A DNA stretch of 64,000 bases from CAYSWV01 sp964434865 (GTDB lineage: Bacteria > Cyanobacteriota > Cyanobacteriia > Thermostichales > Thermostichaceae). Location of the stretch: the NCBI GenBank assembly GCA_964434865.1, contig CAYSWV010000007.1:62001-126000 (forward strand), written 5' to 3'. Below are positions 8,893-17,325 of the stretch, in pieces. The position numbers were made by a program, and so were the translations under genes. Within the stretch, counting starts at the first letter, position 1. Each line of letters opens with the position of its first letter. The notes under the pieces are model-generated. The model had not been told where the DNA came from, made no database searches, and saw nothing but the letters and a program-made list of their open reading frames with translations.

Positions 8893-8932
8893 TGGGTTAA
8901 ACTTCTTAAAGTTAGATTTGAAGTGAGGTTAC

Positions 8933-9580
8933 ATGCCATCGTCGCCACGACCAAAATCTAAGCGGGCAGGTGAGAGTTATCATCATGGCGATCTGCGCCA
9001 GAGTTTAATACAAGAGGCCATAGCCTTAATTGATGAAGCTGGGATCGCTCGATTATCTCTGCGGGAAGTGGCTCGACGGCTGGGGGTTTCACACAATGCT
9101 CCCTATCGTCATTTTGCCGACAAAGAGGGTTTGCTTGCTGCTGTGGCTGTAGATGGGTTTCAAGCATTAACCTCTGTTATGCTGGCGGCCAAACAGTCTC
9201 AGCCTGCCGATACCACCCAACCCCTAGAAGCCATTGGTAAAGCTTATATTCATTTTGCTCTCACCCATCCATCCCACTATCAAATTATGTTTCTAGGTGG
9301 ATCCTGGGACGATCCCGATAAGTATCCTGATTTAGGTATGGCCGGTCAGCAGGCTTTTGAAGTGTTAGTTGGCACCATTGAAGCGGGTCAGGCTATCGGG
9401 CTATATCGAGGCTTTGATGCTCTGGATATGGCTAGAGTTGCCTGGTCCTTGGTCCATGGTCAATCTTTATTGTTACTAGACCAGTCGCTCCGGATCAAAC
9501 CTCAAGATCTAGATGCCTTTTTGCAACTGTCTGCAACTCTCTTGATCCAAGGGTTAGCTCAGTCTGATCGCCAACATTGA
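8933..9580 (+). CDS. TetR/AcrR-family transcriptional regulator
   Basis: The 215-residue protein has an N-terminal TetR helix-turn-helix (YHHGDLRQSLIQEAIALIDE, LSLREVARRLGVSHNAPYRHF) and a C-terminal ligand domain with FALTHPSHYQIMFLGG, which is the WHG-type C-terminal domain. Such proteins repress divergent genes until a small molecule binds. Two 25-bp repeats with an imperfect palindromic core lie between it and the FAD oxidoreductase, so it probably represses that gene and itself. The ligand is unknown; a lipid or polyene would fit the target. The ATG at 8933 gives a standard N-terminus. Confidence 0.9.
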   Translation: MPSSPRPKSKRAGESYHHGDLRQSLIQEAIALIDEAGIARLSLREVARRLGVSHNAPYRHFADKEGLLAAVAVDGFQALTSVMLAAKQSQPADTTQPLEAIGKAYIHFALTHPSHYQIMFLGGSWDDPDKYPDLGMAGQQAFEVLVGTIEAGQAIGLYRGFDALDMARVAWSLVHGQSLLLLDQSLRIKPQDLDAFLQLSATLLIQGLAQSDRQH

Positions 9581-9701
9581 ATGGTTCTTATGACAATTGT
9601 TTGAGGGATTAGAATAAATGTTCAGGTTTGATAGGATTGGCAACTGAAATAGTCTGACTACCGATACCATAAACAAAAGAGGGCACTATGGGAGACGTGC
9701 T

Positions 9702-10346
9702 ATGACAAAATTTTCAGTATCTGCTACCCTTACATCTCCGAAACCAGAGCCTTCGAAACCGGAGCTGGCAAACCCTGAGTCGGAGCAGGTTATTCGCAGA
9801 GCCACTTTGAAAGATGTTCAGTCTATCTATGAGTTGTCCAAGAAAGTGACTCATCAAGATCAAGATAGCCTGACTCAGACAGAAGATGAGGTCACATTTG
9901 ACTACGTGCATGATAGGTTAAGCCAGAGCTGTCACCGGGGCTTGTGTCTACTCTTAACTGTTCAGGGATCTGTAATTGGCTACATTCAAGCTTACACACC
10001 TCCCTTTTGCTGCCAAGCTCACGTCCTTTCTGAAGCAACACTACTCATTGATCCAGATTGGCAACATCAAGGCTTTGGCAGTGTGCTATTGGAGTCTTAT
10101 TTACAAGACATTCAATCGACTCTATTACATATCTTTCGGCTTGAATTTCAACTCCATCAAACCAATCATCGAGGCATCCAGTTTCTCAAGCATCATGGCT
10201 TTGTGCAGGAAAGCGAGGCTCAAGGAAGCATCAGAACCTCAAAAGGTGAATTTGAAGCTGAAGTGACTTTAGTATGGTTCAATTCTCATTTCTCCGAAGA
10301 TAAACTCAAGCATTATCAAGCTTATCTAACCTGTCTCTGGTGCTAG
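9702..10346 (+). CDS. GNAT-family N-acetyltransferase
   Basis: The 214-residue protein has a GNAT fold: IRRATLKDVQSIYELSKKV at residues about 30-48, the beta-4 ATLLIDPDWQHQGFGSVLLE acetyl-CoA loop (Q-x-x-G-x-G/S), and LHQTNHRGIQFLKHHGF before the last strands. The first 28 residues contain a PKPEPSKPELANPE stretch and are probably disordered. The acceptor substrate is unknown. It lies downstream of the tetR gene with a 121-bp gap, so co-transcription is uncertain. Its stop is only a few bases from that of the convergent kinase gene. Confidence 0.82.
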   Translation: MTKFSVSATLTSPKPEPSKPELANPESEQVIRRATLKDVQSIYELSKKVTHQDQDSLTQTEDEVTFDYVHDRLSQSCHRGLCLLLTVQGSVIGYIQAYTPPFCCQAHVLSEATLLIDPDWQHQGFGSVLLESYLQDIQSTLLHIFRLEFQLHQTNHRGIQFLKHHGFVQESEAQGSIRTSKGEFEAEVTLVWFNSHFSEDKLKHYQAYLTCLWC

Positions 10347-10349
10347 TAC

Positions 10350-11201
10350 TCATTGTTGTTTATGGCTTGAGAAAGGGGGATCTCCAGAGTGTTCAGAGGT
10401 TGCAGTTGCCATAGCTTTACAGAGATCGATAGCTTTGATCATATGCCTGGCTGAAGCAAAACGTCTTTGAGGGAGTTTATTCAAGGACTGAGTCAGCACT
10501 GAGCGTAATAAAAAAGGAATAGAGTCAGGTATTTTAACTCTCTGATTCATATGCGCAATCATTAACTCCCCAGGTGTCCCATTAAAGGGGCGACACCCCT
10601 CCAGTAATTCAAATAAGATAATGCCAACAGCGTAAAGATCGGCACGACTTGAAAACTCGCCATAATAACGCTCAGGAGCCATGTAAGCTGGAGATCCAGT
10701 GTAGGAGGGTGTTCCTGCCTTTGCGATCGAATGTCGTATCCGAGCAATGCCAAAATCACCAATTCGGGCGATATATCTATGTTGATGCACTTCAATCAAA
10801 ATATTTTCAGGCTTGATATCACAATGGACAATACCTTGATCGTGAGCATACTCCAATCCTTTCAACACATCTTGGATTAAAGTGAGCTTTTGCTCGAGAC
10901 TCAGAGTTGTGGTCGACATCAAGTGCCTTAGGTTACCAGCAGGACAATAGTCCATGACTAGATAGCGACCTGCATCATGATGCTCGAATCCATGACAGGT
11001 CAAAATATTAGGATGGCGCAGACTCAGTAAACAGTTTAATTCCCGCAAGAAGCGATGGGTTGGAAAGGTGTGATGATCTAAAAACTTAAGGGCAACATGC
11101 TTTTGGTTGAGAGTATGGATAGCATGATAAACCTGACCATGATGACCCTGACCAATACAGTCAAAGATCTCATAGTGGGATGGTGATGATAAAACTACCA
11201 T
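10350..11201 (-). CDS. spkG: Hanks-type Ser/Thr protein kinase, SpkG-like (PAP operon)
   Basis: The 283-residue protein is a bare kinase domain: glycine loop GQGHHGQV, ATP lysine K39 (VALK), catalytic loop HCDIKPEN at 126-133, DFG at 149-151, and the APE motif at 175-177. There is no transmembrane or sensor region. Its place as the last gene of a run that matches slr0144-slr0152 identifies it with Synechocystis SpkG (Slr0152), linked to salt stress responses. The upstream TPR gene stops 11 bp before its start. Its substrates are unknown; ferredoxins and TPR protein of the same operon are obvious candidates. Confidence 0.88.
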   Translation of the reverse strand: MVVLSSPSHYEIFDCIGQGHHGQVYHAIHTLNQKHVALKFLDHHTFPTHRFLRELNCLLSLRHPNILTCHGFEHHDAGRYLVMDYCPAGNLRHLMSTTTLSLEQKLTLIQDVLKGLEYAHDQGIVHCDIKPENILIEVHQHRYIARIGDFGIARIRHSIAKAGTPSYTGSPAYMAPERYYGEFSSRADLYAVGIILFELLEGCRPFNGTPGELMIAHMNQRVKIPDSIPFLLRSVLTQSLNKLPQRRFASARHMIKAIDLCKAMATATSEHSGDPPFSSHKQQ

Positions 11202-11212
11202 TGCCGTGGACT

Positions 11213-11884
11213 TTAGCTAAAGAAGGCTGCAACAGTGGCTTGAACAGCGTTTTGGCTGACCTGATCGTCACCACGCAGATCATACATAGCCTGAAGTCTG
11301 TCTTTGGCCTCTTGATACTGGATCAGATCATCTTGAGAGAAATAAGCATTAGCCGCGGTCTTAAAATCAGCAGCAGCATCTTGGCGTTGGCCCCGAGCCG
11401 CTTTAATGGTGGCCCGTTCAAAATAGGCTGCAGCTAACGATGAGTCTAGTGACACCGCAGTATTGAAATCAGACAGCGCTGCCTCTAGCTGATTGAGTTG
11501 CCGATAAACTAGTCCACGCTTGTAATAAAGCTCAGCCTGCTGTAATTCGTTTTGAATCTGTTGCGTATAACTGAGAATATCCTGTAATTGCTTGTAAAGC
11601 TGAGTCAGTTCAACTTGATCCTTTTCTAGCCTTCCCAAAGTTGACTTAACTTGCTCTAGATCACCTGAGAGAGCTTGGTGGTGCTGCTCTAAAGTGGTAT
11701 CACGAATACGTTGAGCTGCTTTTGAACGATTGTAGCTGACCAGGTGTAGGCCAAGAGTCAGAGAGAGAGGAATGGAGAGATAAGCAATTTGCTGGGTTGC
11801 AATACTGACCAAAGATCCAGCGATGGTACTTGCAACGCTTGCGGCTTCTAACCTTTGCATAGACTTAGATATAGTTGTAGTCAT
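11213..11884 (-). CDS. TPR protein, Slr0151-like (PSII repair)
   Basis: The 223-residue protein has a hydrophobic stretch near residues 17-47 (ASTIAGSLVSIATQQIAYLS), a predicted coiled coil at about 60-105, and two tetratricopeptide units (YYKRGLVYRQLNQLEAALSDFNTAV and the following AAYFERATIKAARGQRQDA). Synechocystis Slr0151 has the same operon position and affects photosystem II repair and thylakoid organisation. Size and context agree, so the same role is inferred. The gene is tightly spaced with the kinase downstream (11 bp) and the ferredoxin gene upstream (18 bp). Confidence 0.85.
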   Translation of the reverse strand: MTTTISKSMQRLEAASVASTIAGSLVSIATQQIAYLSIPLSLTLGLHLVSYNRSKAAQRIRDTTLEQHHQALSGDLEQVKSTLGRLEKDQVELTQLYKQLQDILSYTQQIQNELQQAELYYKRGLVYRQLNQLEAALSDFNTAVSLDSSLAAAYFERATIKAARGQRQDAAADFKTAANAYFSQDDLIQYQEAKDRLQAMYDLRGDDQVSQNAVQATVAAFFS

Positions 11885-11902
11885 GATAACCTCAGAATCA
11901 CT

Positions 11903-12241
11903 TCACAGAAGAGTATCAGCTTGATGAGTTACAATCACACAGTCAGCTTTGGGGCAGGAGCAACATAAGAGCACAAAGCTGGAATCGATCTTGTGGCGAG
12001 TTAAAAATTCCATAGCTTCAGGAGTTTGTTCGACATCGCCTTGAACTAATTGACCCACACAATCCAAACATTTTCCATTCAAGCATGTGTAAGGCAAGTT
12101 AACCTCTTGATCCAAAGCCACATCTAAAATAACTTCATCGCCATTAACCTGAATCACATGTTGAGACTTCAGATCTCTTGGAGTTGAGTCCAAAGCTTGA
12201 TCGGAGTTAGGGTGAACTAATGCAATAGAGTAAGCAGACAT
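11903..12241 (-). CDS. 2Fe-2S ferredoxin, plant type (PAP operon, Slr0150-like)
   Basis: The 112-residue protein carries cysteines in the pattern C-x4-C-x2-C (CLNGKCLDC) plus a fourth cysteine about 28 residues later, as in photosynthetic-type [2Fe-2S] ferredoxins. A cluster of extra cysteines (LLCCSCPKADC) sits near the C-terminus, which is unusual for PetF. The operon position equals that of slr0150. It is probably a specialised electron carrier and not the main ferredoxin of photosystem I. The upstream gene ends about 60 bp before it, leaving room for a leader or small promoter. Confidence 0.87.
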   Translation of the reverse strand: MSAYSIALVHPNSDQALDSTPRDLKSQHVIQVNGDEVILDVALDQEVNLPYTCLNGKCLDCVGQLVQGDVEQTPEAMEFLTRHKIDSSFVLLCCSCPKADCVIVTHQADTLL

Positions 12242-12302
12242 TGTAGATAACCTCGAAAGCAGGGTAAGCGTTTACCAACGATTATGTTTAAGTCTTGAAA
12301 CC

Positions 12303-12770
12303 TCAGCCTAGGATACTAGGGTTCAATTGCAAGGCAAATCCTGCAACTTTGCGAGCTTCAGGTTCAAGGTGCTGATCGACTACTTTATGGAGTAGTTTGT
12401 AAGTATGAGCGGTTTGAGACTGATACCCAAAGGCTGTAGTGATGGTTCGATACCAAACCAATACATTACTCCTGAAGCGATCTAAATCACCAAACAAGAT
12501 CGCCGAGGCTGTGAGTTTTAGCATCATCCCTAAATCTCGCTGGCAGAAGTCAGTTGTGTCTCGACCTGCTGTTTGAAAGGCTTGGGGTTGATTTGCTCGT
12601 TTAGTTTGAATCACTTCATTAACAATTTTAGGGGCTTGATCTCGCAGAGTGGTGTAGACCTGTTTTCGTGTTGCGGCTGCTTCCAGATAAGTTTTTAAAA
12701 ACTCTAGTTCAGCTGCAGTAGCAAACCGTCCATCAGCTGTCTGGGTTAGTTCTTGCAATTGGCTAAGCAT
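12303..12770 (-). CDS. Phycobiliprotein-like protein with a bilin-site cysteine (Slr0149-like)
   Basis: The 155-residue protein has a phycobilisome globin-like fold. The segment DFCQRDLGMMLKLTASAILFGD aligns with the chromophore region of allophycocyanin (C-x-R-D-L-x-x-x-L), so the cysteine is at the alpha-84-type bilin attachment position. It is only distantly related to ApcA/ApcB and belongs to the phycobilisome-like genes of the PAP operon. Whether a bilin is bound is unknown. Its partner at 14000-14491 lacks this cysteine. Spacing to the upstream ferredoxin gene is 24 bp. Confidence 0.83.
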   Translation of the reverse strand: MLSQLQELTQTADGRFATAAELEFLKTYLEAAATRKQVYTTLRDQAPKIVNEVIQTKRANQPQAFQTAGRDTTDFCQRDLGMMLKLTASAILFGDLDRFRSNVLVWYRTITTAFGYQSQTAHTYKLLHKVVDQHLEPEARKVAGFALQLNPSILG

Positions 12771-12794
12771 TAGCTTTATCCTCCACAGTTTAAT

Positions 12795-13277
12795 CTAGAG
12801 ATCGTAGGTTTTGGCAAAATAATCATTGACTTGCACTTGAACATCTTGCAGTAATGAGATCATGGATCGAGTTACCAACTTTCCTTGCTCAACCAAGACT
12901 TTTCCGGTCAAAGGATGGAGTAAATCTTCTTCAGCGCGCCGGCCGATCAGATCTTCGATATTCGTGTTTGCATCGATGTACACCCCTGTCGGTAGTTCAA
13001 CAACAACACCATCCCCTAAAACTCGAGCTTGGCAGGCCAAACGTGAATTGGTGCGACAACTAGTGATCACTTCTAAAGTCCGTTGTTCTCGCCGATTTAA
13101 GGGGGAAAGATGATCCATTCCATCCTTGATGAAGACATGACAAGTTGAACACATGCCACGGCCACCACACTCAGACAGAATATTCAAATTCTTTGACAAC
13201 AGACCTGATAATAGGTTGTCATTCGTATTGACCGATGTTTCTTGATCAATGGGTTCCAACTTGATAGTTTTAGCCAT
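12795..13277 (-). CDS. 2Fe-2S ferredoxin with C-x5-C-x2-C motif (Slr0148-like)
   Basis: The 160-residue protein has SECGGRGMCSTCHVF (C-x5-C-x2-C) and a fourth cysteine in LACQARV, a pattern of adrenodoxin/Isc-like [2Fe-2S] ferredoxins and different from the plant-type ferredoxin two genes downstream. After the domain comes a C-terminal extension of about 60 residues (GRRAEEDLLHPLTGKVLVEQ onwards) without a known domain. Position and size match slr0148 of the PAP operon. Having two ferredoxin types in one operon suggests a relay during PSII assembly, but this is inference. Confidence 0.86.
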   Translation of the reverse strand: MAKTIKLEPIDQETSVNTNDNLLSGLLSKNLNILSECGGRGMCSTCHVFIKDGMDHLSPLNRREQRTLEVITSCRTNSRLACQARVLGDGVVVELPTGVYIDANTNIEDLIGRRAEEDLLHPLTGKVLVEQGKLVTRSMISLLQDVQVQVNDYFAKTYDL

Positions 13278-13287
13278 ATGTGGTTCC

Positions 13288-13956
13288 TCATACGTGTTGA
13301 GTAGAAATCGGGCAAAGACGAGTCAAGATAGTATTGTGATCTTGGTCTTCTGATATCCATGCTTTCACTGGCTTTAACCGATCTTTCAAACCAATAATGA
13401 AAGTGTTACTCTCCGCTCCTTCAGATACAGAAGCTGTTTGAATACAGTCTAGATCTTGTCCGGTTAATTGACTAAAAAAAGCACTCAGTAATCCAGCTTC
13501 TAGATAACAAGACCGGCCCTGGGAAGCAACATGAGCCAGAGTAGAATGCTTGATCTGAGCTATCAACACACCTTGCTGATGGTGGTTTAGATCTAGGTCA
13601 AAAACACCCCATCCATGGGTTTTCCAACACTGCTTCAAACATTGGAGAAAATGAATCATTTCAAGTTGAGCTAGAGGCTTTTGATAAAACTCACTTACCT
13701 CAGTTGTAAAGCGACGATAAAATTTCTTGCCCCAACGATATCCGCATTGAAACAGTACAAACTCCGCGGCCTGACCTGTTTCATGTTTCAAGCTAGCCAA
13801 CAAGGCTTCTAAAAAAGGTTCCGGCAATGCCATTAATCGAGAACCTGAGCGGCTTTCAATCAACCCAAACTCAGTATCTCCTTTTAAATAAGCGTCGGGA
13901 CAGTAGTAATTTCTCCAAGGAGTGCTACCTGAAGTTAATTCCGCGATATTCAACAT
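13288..13956 (-). CDS. V4R-domain protein (Slr0147-like, PAP operon)
   Basis: The protein has a C-terminal V4R (4-vinyl reductase-like) domain: FVLFQCGYRWGKKFYRRF, then LEAGLLSAFFSQLTGQDLDCIQT. V4R domains bind small hydrophobic or tetrapyrrole-like ligands and are related to BchJ. I start at the ATG at 13956 (222 residues), which has AGGA five bases upstream; longer starts at 13974 or 13983 lack a ribosome-binding site. It is paralogous to the V4R gene three genes upstream. The role in photosystem II assembly is taken from the Synechocystis PAP operon. Confidence 0.83.
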   Translation of the reverse strand: MLNIAELTSGSTPWRNYYCPDAYLKGDTEFGLIESRSGSRLMALPEPFLEALLASLKHETGQAAEFVLFQCGYRWGKKFYRRFTTEVSEFYQKPLAQLEMIHFLQCLKQCWKTHGWGVFDLDLNHHQQGVLIAQIKHSTLAHVASQGRSCYLEAGLLSAFFSQLTGQDLDCIQTASVSEGAESNTFIIGLKDRLKPVKAWISEDQDHNTILTRLCPISTQHV

Positions 13957-13999
13957 AATTGTCCTCAATTGCATCAACACCAATTGTTCACATCAAAGG

Positions 14000-14491
14000 C
14001 TATCGTGCACTGGATAACTCAGTACTCGGCACCATTAAAAAATCAACAGCCAGTTGCAGATAAGGTTCTAGTTCACTGTATTGACTCCGGATCAAAGATT
14101 TTAATTCCTTCTGCATTAACTGGTAAAAGATGGCTGGATCGGGAGTACTTTGCGGTGTACGGTGAACTTGCATCACTGGACCTAGCCACTCCAACAAACG
14201 ATACTTGAGAAAATCCGGATCACCAAGTAGCATAGCCATACTGGCATAGCGGTAGATTGAAATCCATTGCATAATGACAGGTCTAAGAGTATCCCCACTC
14301 TGATGAGGCGTTGCTTCAAATAAGTGCTGCACAATAGACTCGAACAAGGATGTTTCTAGCTCTCGCAGGGACTCATAGGTATCCAAACGCGTTGCTAAAG
14401 CGTCTATCTGATCTTGCCATTGTTGCAGTTCTGCATCTTCGAGAAAACGGTCTTCTGCCTGTAGCATTAAACGATTGAGTTCTGTATTCAT
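14000..14491 (-). CDS. Phycobiliprotein-like protein without bilin cysteine (Slr0146-like)
   Basis: The 163-residue protein is all-helical, and its YASMAMLLGDPDFLKYRLLEW block aligns with the phycobilisome-like fold of the other PAP operon member (SAILFGDLDRF). At the expected bilin position there is no cysteine, so it should not carry a covalent chromophore. The ATG at 14491 follows GAGG by seven bases; an in-frame TTG at 14497 is less likely. The gene is 9 bp after the stop of the preceding small gene. Location equals slr0146. Confidence 0.78.
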   Translation of the reverse strand: MNTELNRLMLQAEDRFLEDAELQQWQDQIDALATRLDTYESLRELETSLFESIVQHLFEATPHQSGDTLRPVIMQWISIYRYASMAMLLGDPDFLKYRLLEWLGPVMQVHRTPQSTPDPAIFYQLMQKELKSLIRSQYSELEPYLQLAVDFLMVPSTELSSAR

Positions 14492-14500
14492 AGTCAAACC

Positions 14501-14839
14501 TCAAAATAGATTAGAAACATCTGAAATAGGTAGCCGAGGCGTCATGGGATCGGAGAGAGTCTCTTCAGCAGGGAGCTGGGCAATTAGGGGAGCTGGGACC
14601 CACGACACAGACTGAAAGAATGTAGCTACATCAAGAGTCCAGGGATTACAGTCAGACAAGGGCTTGGGTGATGTGGTTTGTAGATCTCCATTCCAGATCA
14701 TTAAAGAGAAGTACTCTTTTACACTCAATTGGAGTAGAGAAGCAGGTTGAATAGATCTAAGATCTGAAGTGTCATACCCTAACCAACTACATTGCTGAAA
14801 GAAGTCTTGAACTGTCAGGGTTAGATCAGATTGACTCAT
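14501..14839 (-). CDS. Small PAP-operon protein (Slr0145-like)
   Basis: The 112-residue product contains two copies of a short motif: LTVQDFFQQCSWLG near the N-terminus and LDVATFFQSVSWVP in the second half, so it looks like an internal duplication of about 60 residues. No domain of known function is visible and there is no membrane segment. The start overlaps the stop of the upstream V4R gene (ATGA, 4 bp), indicating translational coupling. It corresponds to slr0145 by position. The molecular role is unknown. Confidence 0.78.
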   Translation of the reverse strand: MSQSDLTLTVQDFFQQCSWLGYDTSDLRSIQPASLLQLSVKEYFSLMIWNGDLQTTSPKPLSDCNPWTLDVATFFQSVSWVPAPLIAQLPAEETLSDPMTPRLPISDVSNLF

Positions 14840-15552
14840 TGTAGATACTCTCCCTGAGTTAAACGTTTTTCAATGTCCCGAGCTGAAGCACCTTCGTTTT
14901 GCCAAAAGGTGGCGGCATCAACACGCTCTTGCTTCCCCAACAAAAACTTACAATAAGTTTCCCCCATGGCATAGCATTGGATTTCAATACAGCCTAGTGA
15001 TTTGTGCACCGTTTGGCTGAAAAACCCGGCAAATAGCCCTGCATAGAGATGGCAAACGGGCTTACCGACTTCACCTAATGTACGGGCTACTACGGAGTCA
15101 AAAATGTTGATAAACAGAAAGCCATTCTTGCGCTCGTTGATATCAACCTCCCAATTGCCCCATCCCTGACTGGTAAACGGCCACCACCAAGCTTCCATCA
15201 AAAACGGGAAATGGACTTGGCTCAGATCTGTTTGAATTTCATATTCTTTTCCAAACCACTTTTTGAAGTAGGCGGCATCTCTGATCCCCCACTCATAGCC
15301 AATGTTGTACATCACAACTGAGGCTGCATTGCCTAATTCCTCCTCTAACCCTTGAATTAAGCCAATGACAAAATCTTCAGCTACAAAGATAGTACGAGCA
15401 TCATTCCAATCCACTACTGTTCCCCGTTCGCGTTCAAAAGAAAAGAAGTCTCCAAAGGCATAATGATAGTGCTTTTTGGGATAGAGCTGTTTGAGAGGGT
15501 GCTGCAATGCAGGTTCAGTATAGATCTTGTCAGCTAGTTGAACATTTACCAT
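14836..15552 (-). CDS. V4R-domain protein (Slr0144-like, PAP operon)
   Basis: The 238-residue protein has a V4R domain: EEELGNAASVVMYNIGYEWG, LMEAWWWPFTSQGWGNWEVD, and a C-terminal CIEIQCYAMGETYCKFLL. It is the first member of the block equivalent to slr0144-slr0152. A strong ribosome-binding site (AGGAGG) lies upstream of the ATG. In Synechocystis, loss of this operon lowers photosystem II assembly. V4R ligands are often hydrophobic, so a chlorophyll or bilin intermediate is a reasonable but untested guess. Confidence 0.87.
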   Translation of the reverse strand: MVNVQLADKIYTEPALQHPLKQLYPKKHYHYAFGDFFSFERERGTVVDWNDARTIFVAEDFVIGLIQGLEEELGNAASVVMYNIGYEWGIRDAAYFKKWFGKEYEIQTDLSQVHFPFLMEAWWWPFTSQGWGNWEVDINERKNGFLFINIFDSVVARTLGEVGKPVCHLYAGLFAGFFSQTVHKSLGCIEIQCYAMGETYCKFLLGKQERVDAATFWQNEGASARDIEKRLTQGEYLQ

Positions 15553-15587
15553 GGAATCAGTCCTCCTAATGTGTACACAGTTGCCGA

Positions 15588-16703
15588 CTAATAGTTCACT
15601 CGAATTTGTTGCCGTTTTACCAGTTGGGGAAAATCCAGAATGATGTGACTACAGCTGGAAATAAACGTCTTCATCCACTGAGAGTAGGCATTTAAATGGG
15701 ATGATCCAAGATCTTGGGGTGGTGAACCTACAAACTGGACCTGAGAGTCAATAATTTGAAATTTCTCGGTCCAGTCAGACTGAGGCCTTGATTTTTCCAA
15801 GTATTTTGTGGCTAAGGCCTTCCCCAAATATAATTCACTCAGATCATAAATTTCGTTTAATGCCTGCAGCAGCTCATCCACATTGAGGTCTCTCTCTTTT
15901 TTTTCCTTGTTTGAGGCTTTGGCAGCCGCACAATGAGTTAGAAATGCTGCTCTACTTACATCAGATATCGGAACTAATTTAATAGCAGCCTTATCAATGT
16001 AAGGTTTGATCCCTTGAATAACTGAGAGAGAAGATTGGTTGATTGTTGCAGCTAAATCTCTAATGGTGGTTTGTCCATCTATGAAAGGGATCAGAGATCT
16101 GATTTCAGCTGAGAGTGTTGATAGTTGCAATGAGTTGGGTTCATCGATCACAGGGGCAAGATTGGGTGACAACTCTGCCAGACCAGCCTCGCACCATTGA
16201 TCCCATTCTTGTTGAACCTTTTGCAAGACGTAGCAAACCCTTACCGGGATAATGGCTGAATGAATATCTGCGTCTTGGCTTTGAGTGGCTGAGTACAATA
16301 AAGGATAGGCAGTAGATTGAGCTAAAGTGGCTTCCAACTGAATGAGATCAAATAAGCACTCTTCTAAACTACCTTCAACCACTGCAATAGCTTGTTCACG
16401 ATTAATGGTATTTTGCCTAATCCACTGACCTAACAACCGGAAATTCATCCAGTCTTGCTCTGCCGCATGAGCAGCTGCAACTTCTATTCTTGACAACTGG
16501 GGACAATACTTTAACATATGCCGTTGCCAGCGCCGGAAAGAATGAACGCCACCAGAATCAGCTACGATTCGACCGAGGAAGAAGAGAAGCTTCCATACCT
16601 CACCGCCTGACATTTGAACTGAAAGACAACCCGTAAACTGATCCTTACTACAAGCTTGAAGCTCATCAACTAAATTGAGAGTAGTAAGCTGATCACTAAA
16701 CAT
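15588..16703 (-). CDS. PATAN-domain (DUF4388-like) protein heading the PAP operon
   Basis: The 371-residue protein begins with a PATAN-type N-terminal domain (DELQACSKDQFTGCLSVQ, then LLFFLGRIVADSGGVHSFRRWQRH), as found in PatA-type response regulators, but it has no receiver domain. The middle holds a winged-helix-like segment (LIPFIDGQTTIRDLAATINQS). PATAN domains are protein interaction modules in phototaxis and heterocyst regulators. The gene is 35 bp upstream of the V4R gene on the same strand, so it is probably transcribed with the PAP genes. Its role there is unknown. Confidence 0.75.
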   Translation of the reverse strand: MFSDQLTTLNLVDELQACSKDQFTGCLSVQMSGGEVWKLLFFLGRIVADSGGVHSFRRWQRHMLKYCPQLSRIEVAAAHAAEQDWMNFRLLGQWIRQNTINREQAIAVVEGSLEECLFDLIQLEATLAQSTAYPLLYSATQSQDADIHSAIIPVRVCYVLQKVQQEWDQWCEAGLAELSPNLAPVIDEPNSLQLSTLSAEIRSLIPFIDGQTTIRDLAATINQSSLSVIQGIKPYIDKAAIKLVPISDVSRAAFLTHCAAAKASNKEKKERDLNVDELLQALNEIYDLSELYLGKALATKYLEKSRPQSDWTEKFQIIDSQVQFVGSPPQDLGSSHLNAYSQWMKTFISSCSHIILDFPQLVKRQQIRVNY

Positions 16704-17325
16704 TGAAGCATATCCTAAAACTACAGAAGGGATACAGCAAAAAGATGACGGGCTCGAAGCGATTTCATCAATGAACCCTTATAAGTAAGAATACGCTCTG
16801 CCACTTCAAGGTCAAACAGCAATAACGCTTAAACCTGTCGTAGACTTCTGGTAGGGAGTAAAGCTCATTTCATCTATTTCATAGTGCTTTGCGTAATAAT
16901 CACAGCAAATTCAATTGTCAATTCAGTGGCTCACAAAAACCTTACAAGGATTTGATTAAATTAACGGTTTTAGGCTCAGTTCAACCACTGATATACTGAG
17001 TATCCAATCTAAGATGGACCTGGTGAATTTACGCAAAAACTCAAGCTGTGAGCTAAAACTTTTTGTTCTCATGTGTTTCTCATACTTTTAGATTAAGGAT
17101 CGTTTAGTGACCCTGGGTGATATTTGCTACTAAAAAGCCAAAATCTTAGCGATATAACTCATGTTGATCAAGCAAAATGACTCATCTCATCAACCGTATT
17201 CAAGTTTGTCTATATTTAATGGGAAGCTGATCTGAGTACTGTTAGATATCTTAACAAAAATCATTGGGATCCAAAGTCTCAATTGCTCATTTTTGATGCC
17301 GTAGATATCAGTGTCGCAGCTCTCA

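Noticed and set aside
16704..17325. Possible small RNA in the long spacer upstream of the PAP operon
   Set aside because: No hairpin plus T-tract or conserved cyanobacterial RNA motif was seen; simple AT-rich promoter sequence is enough.
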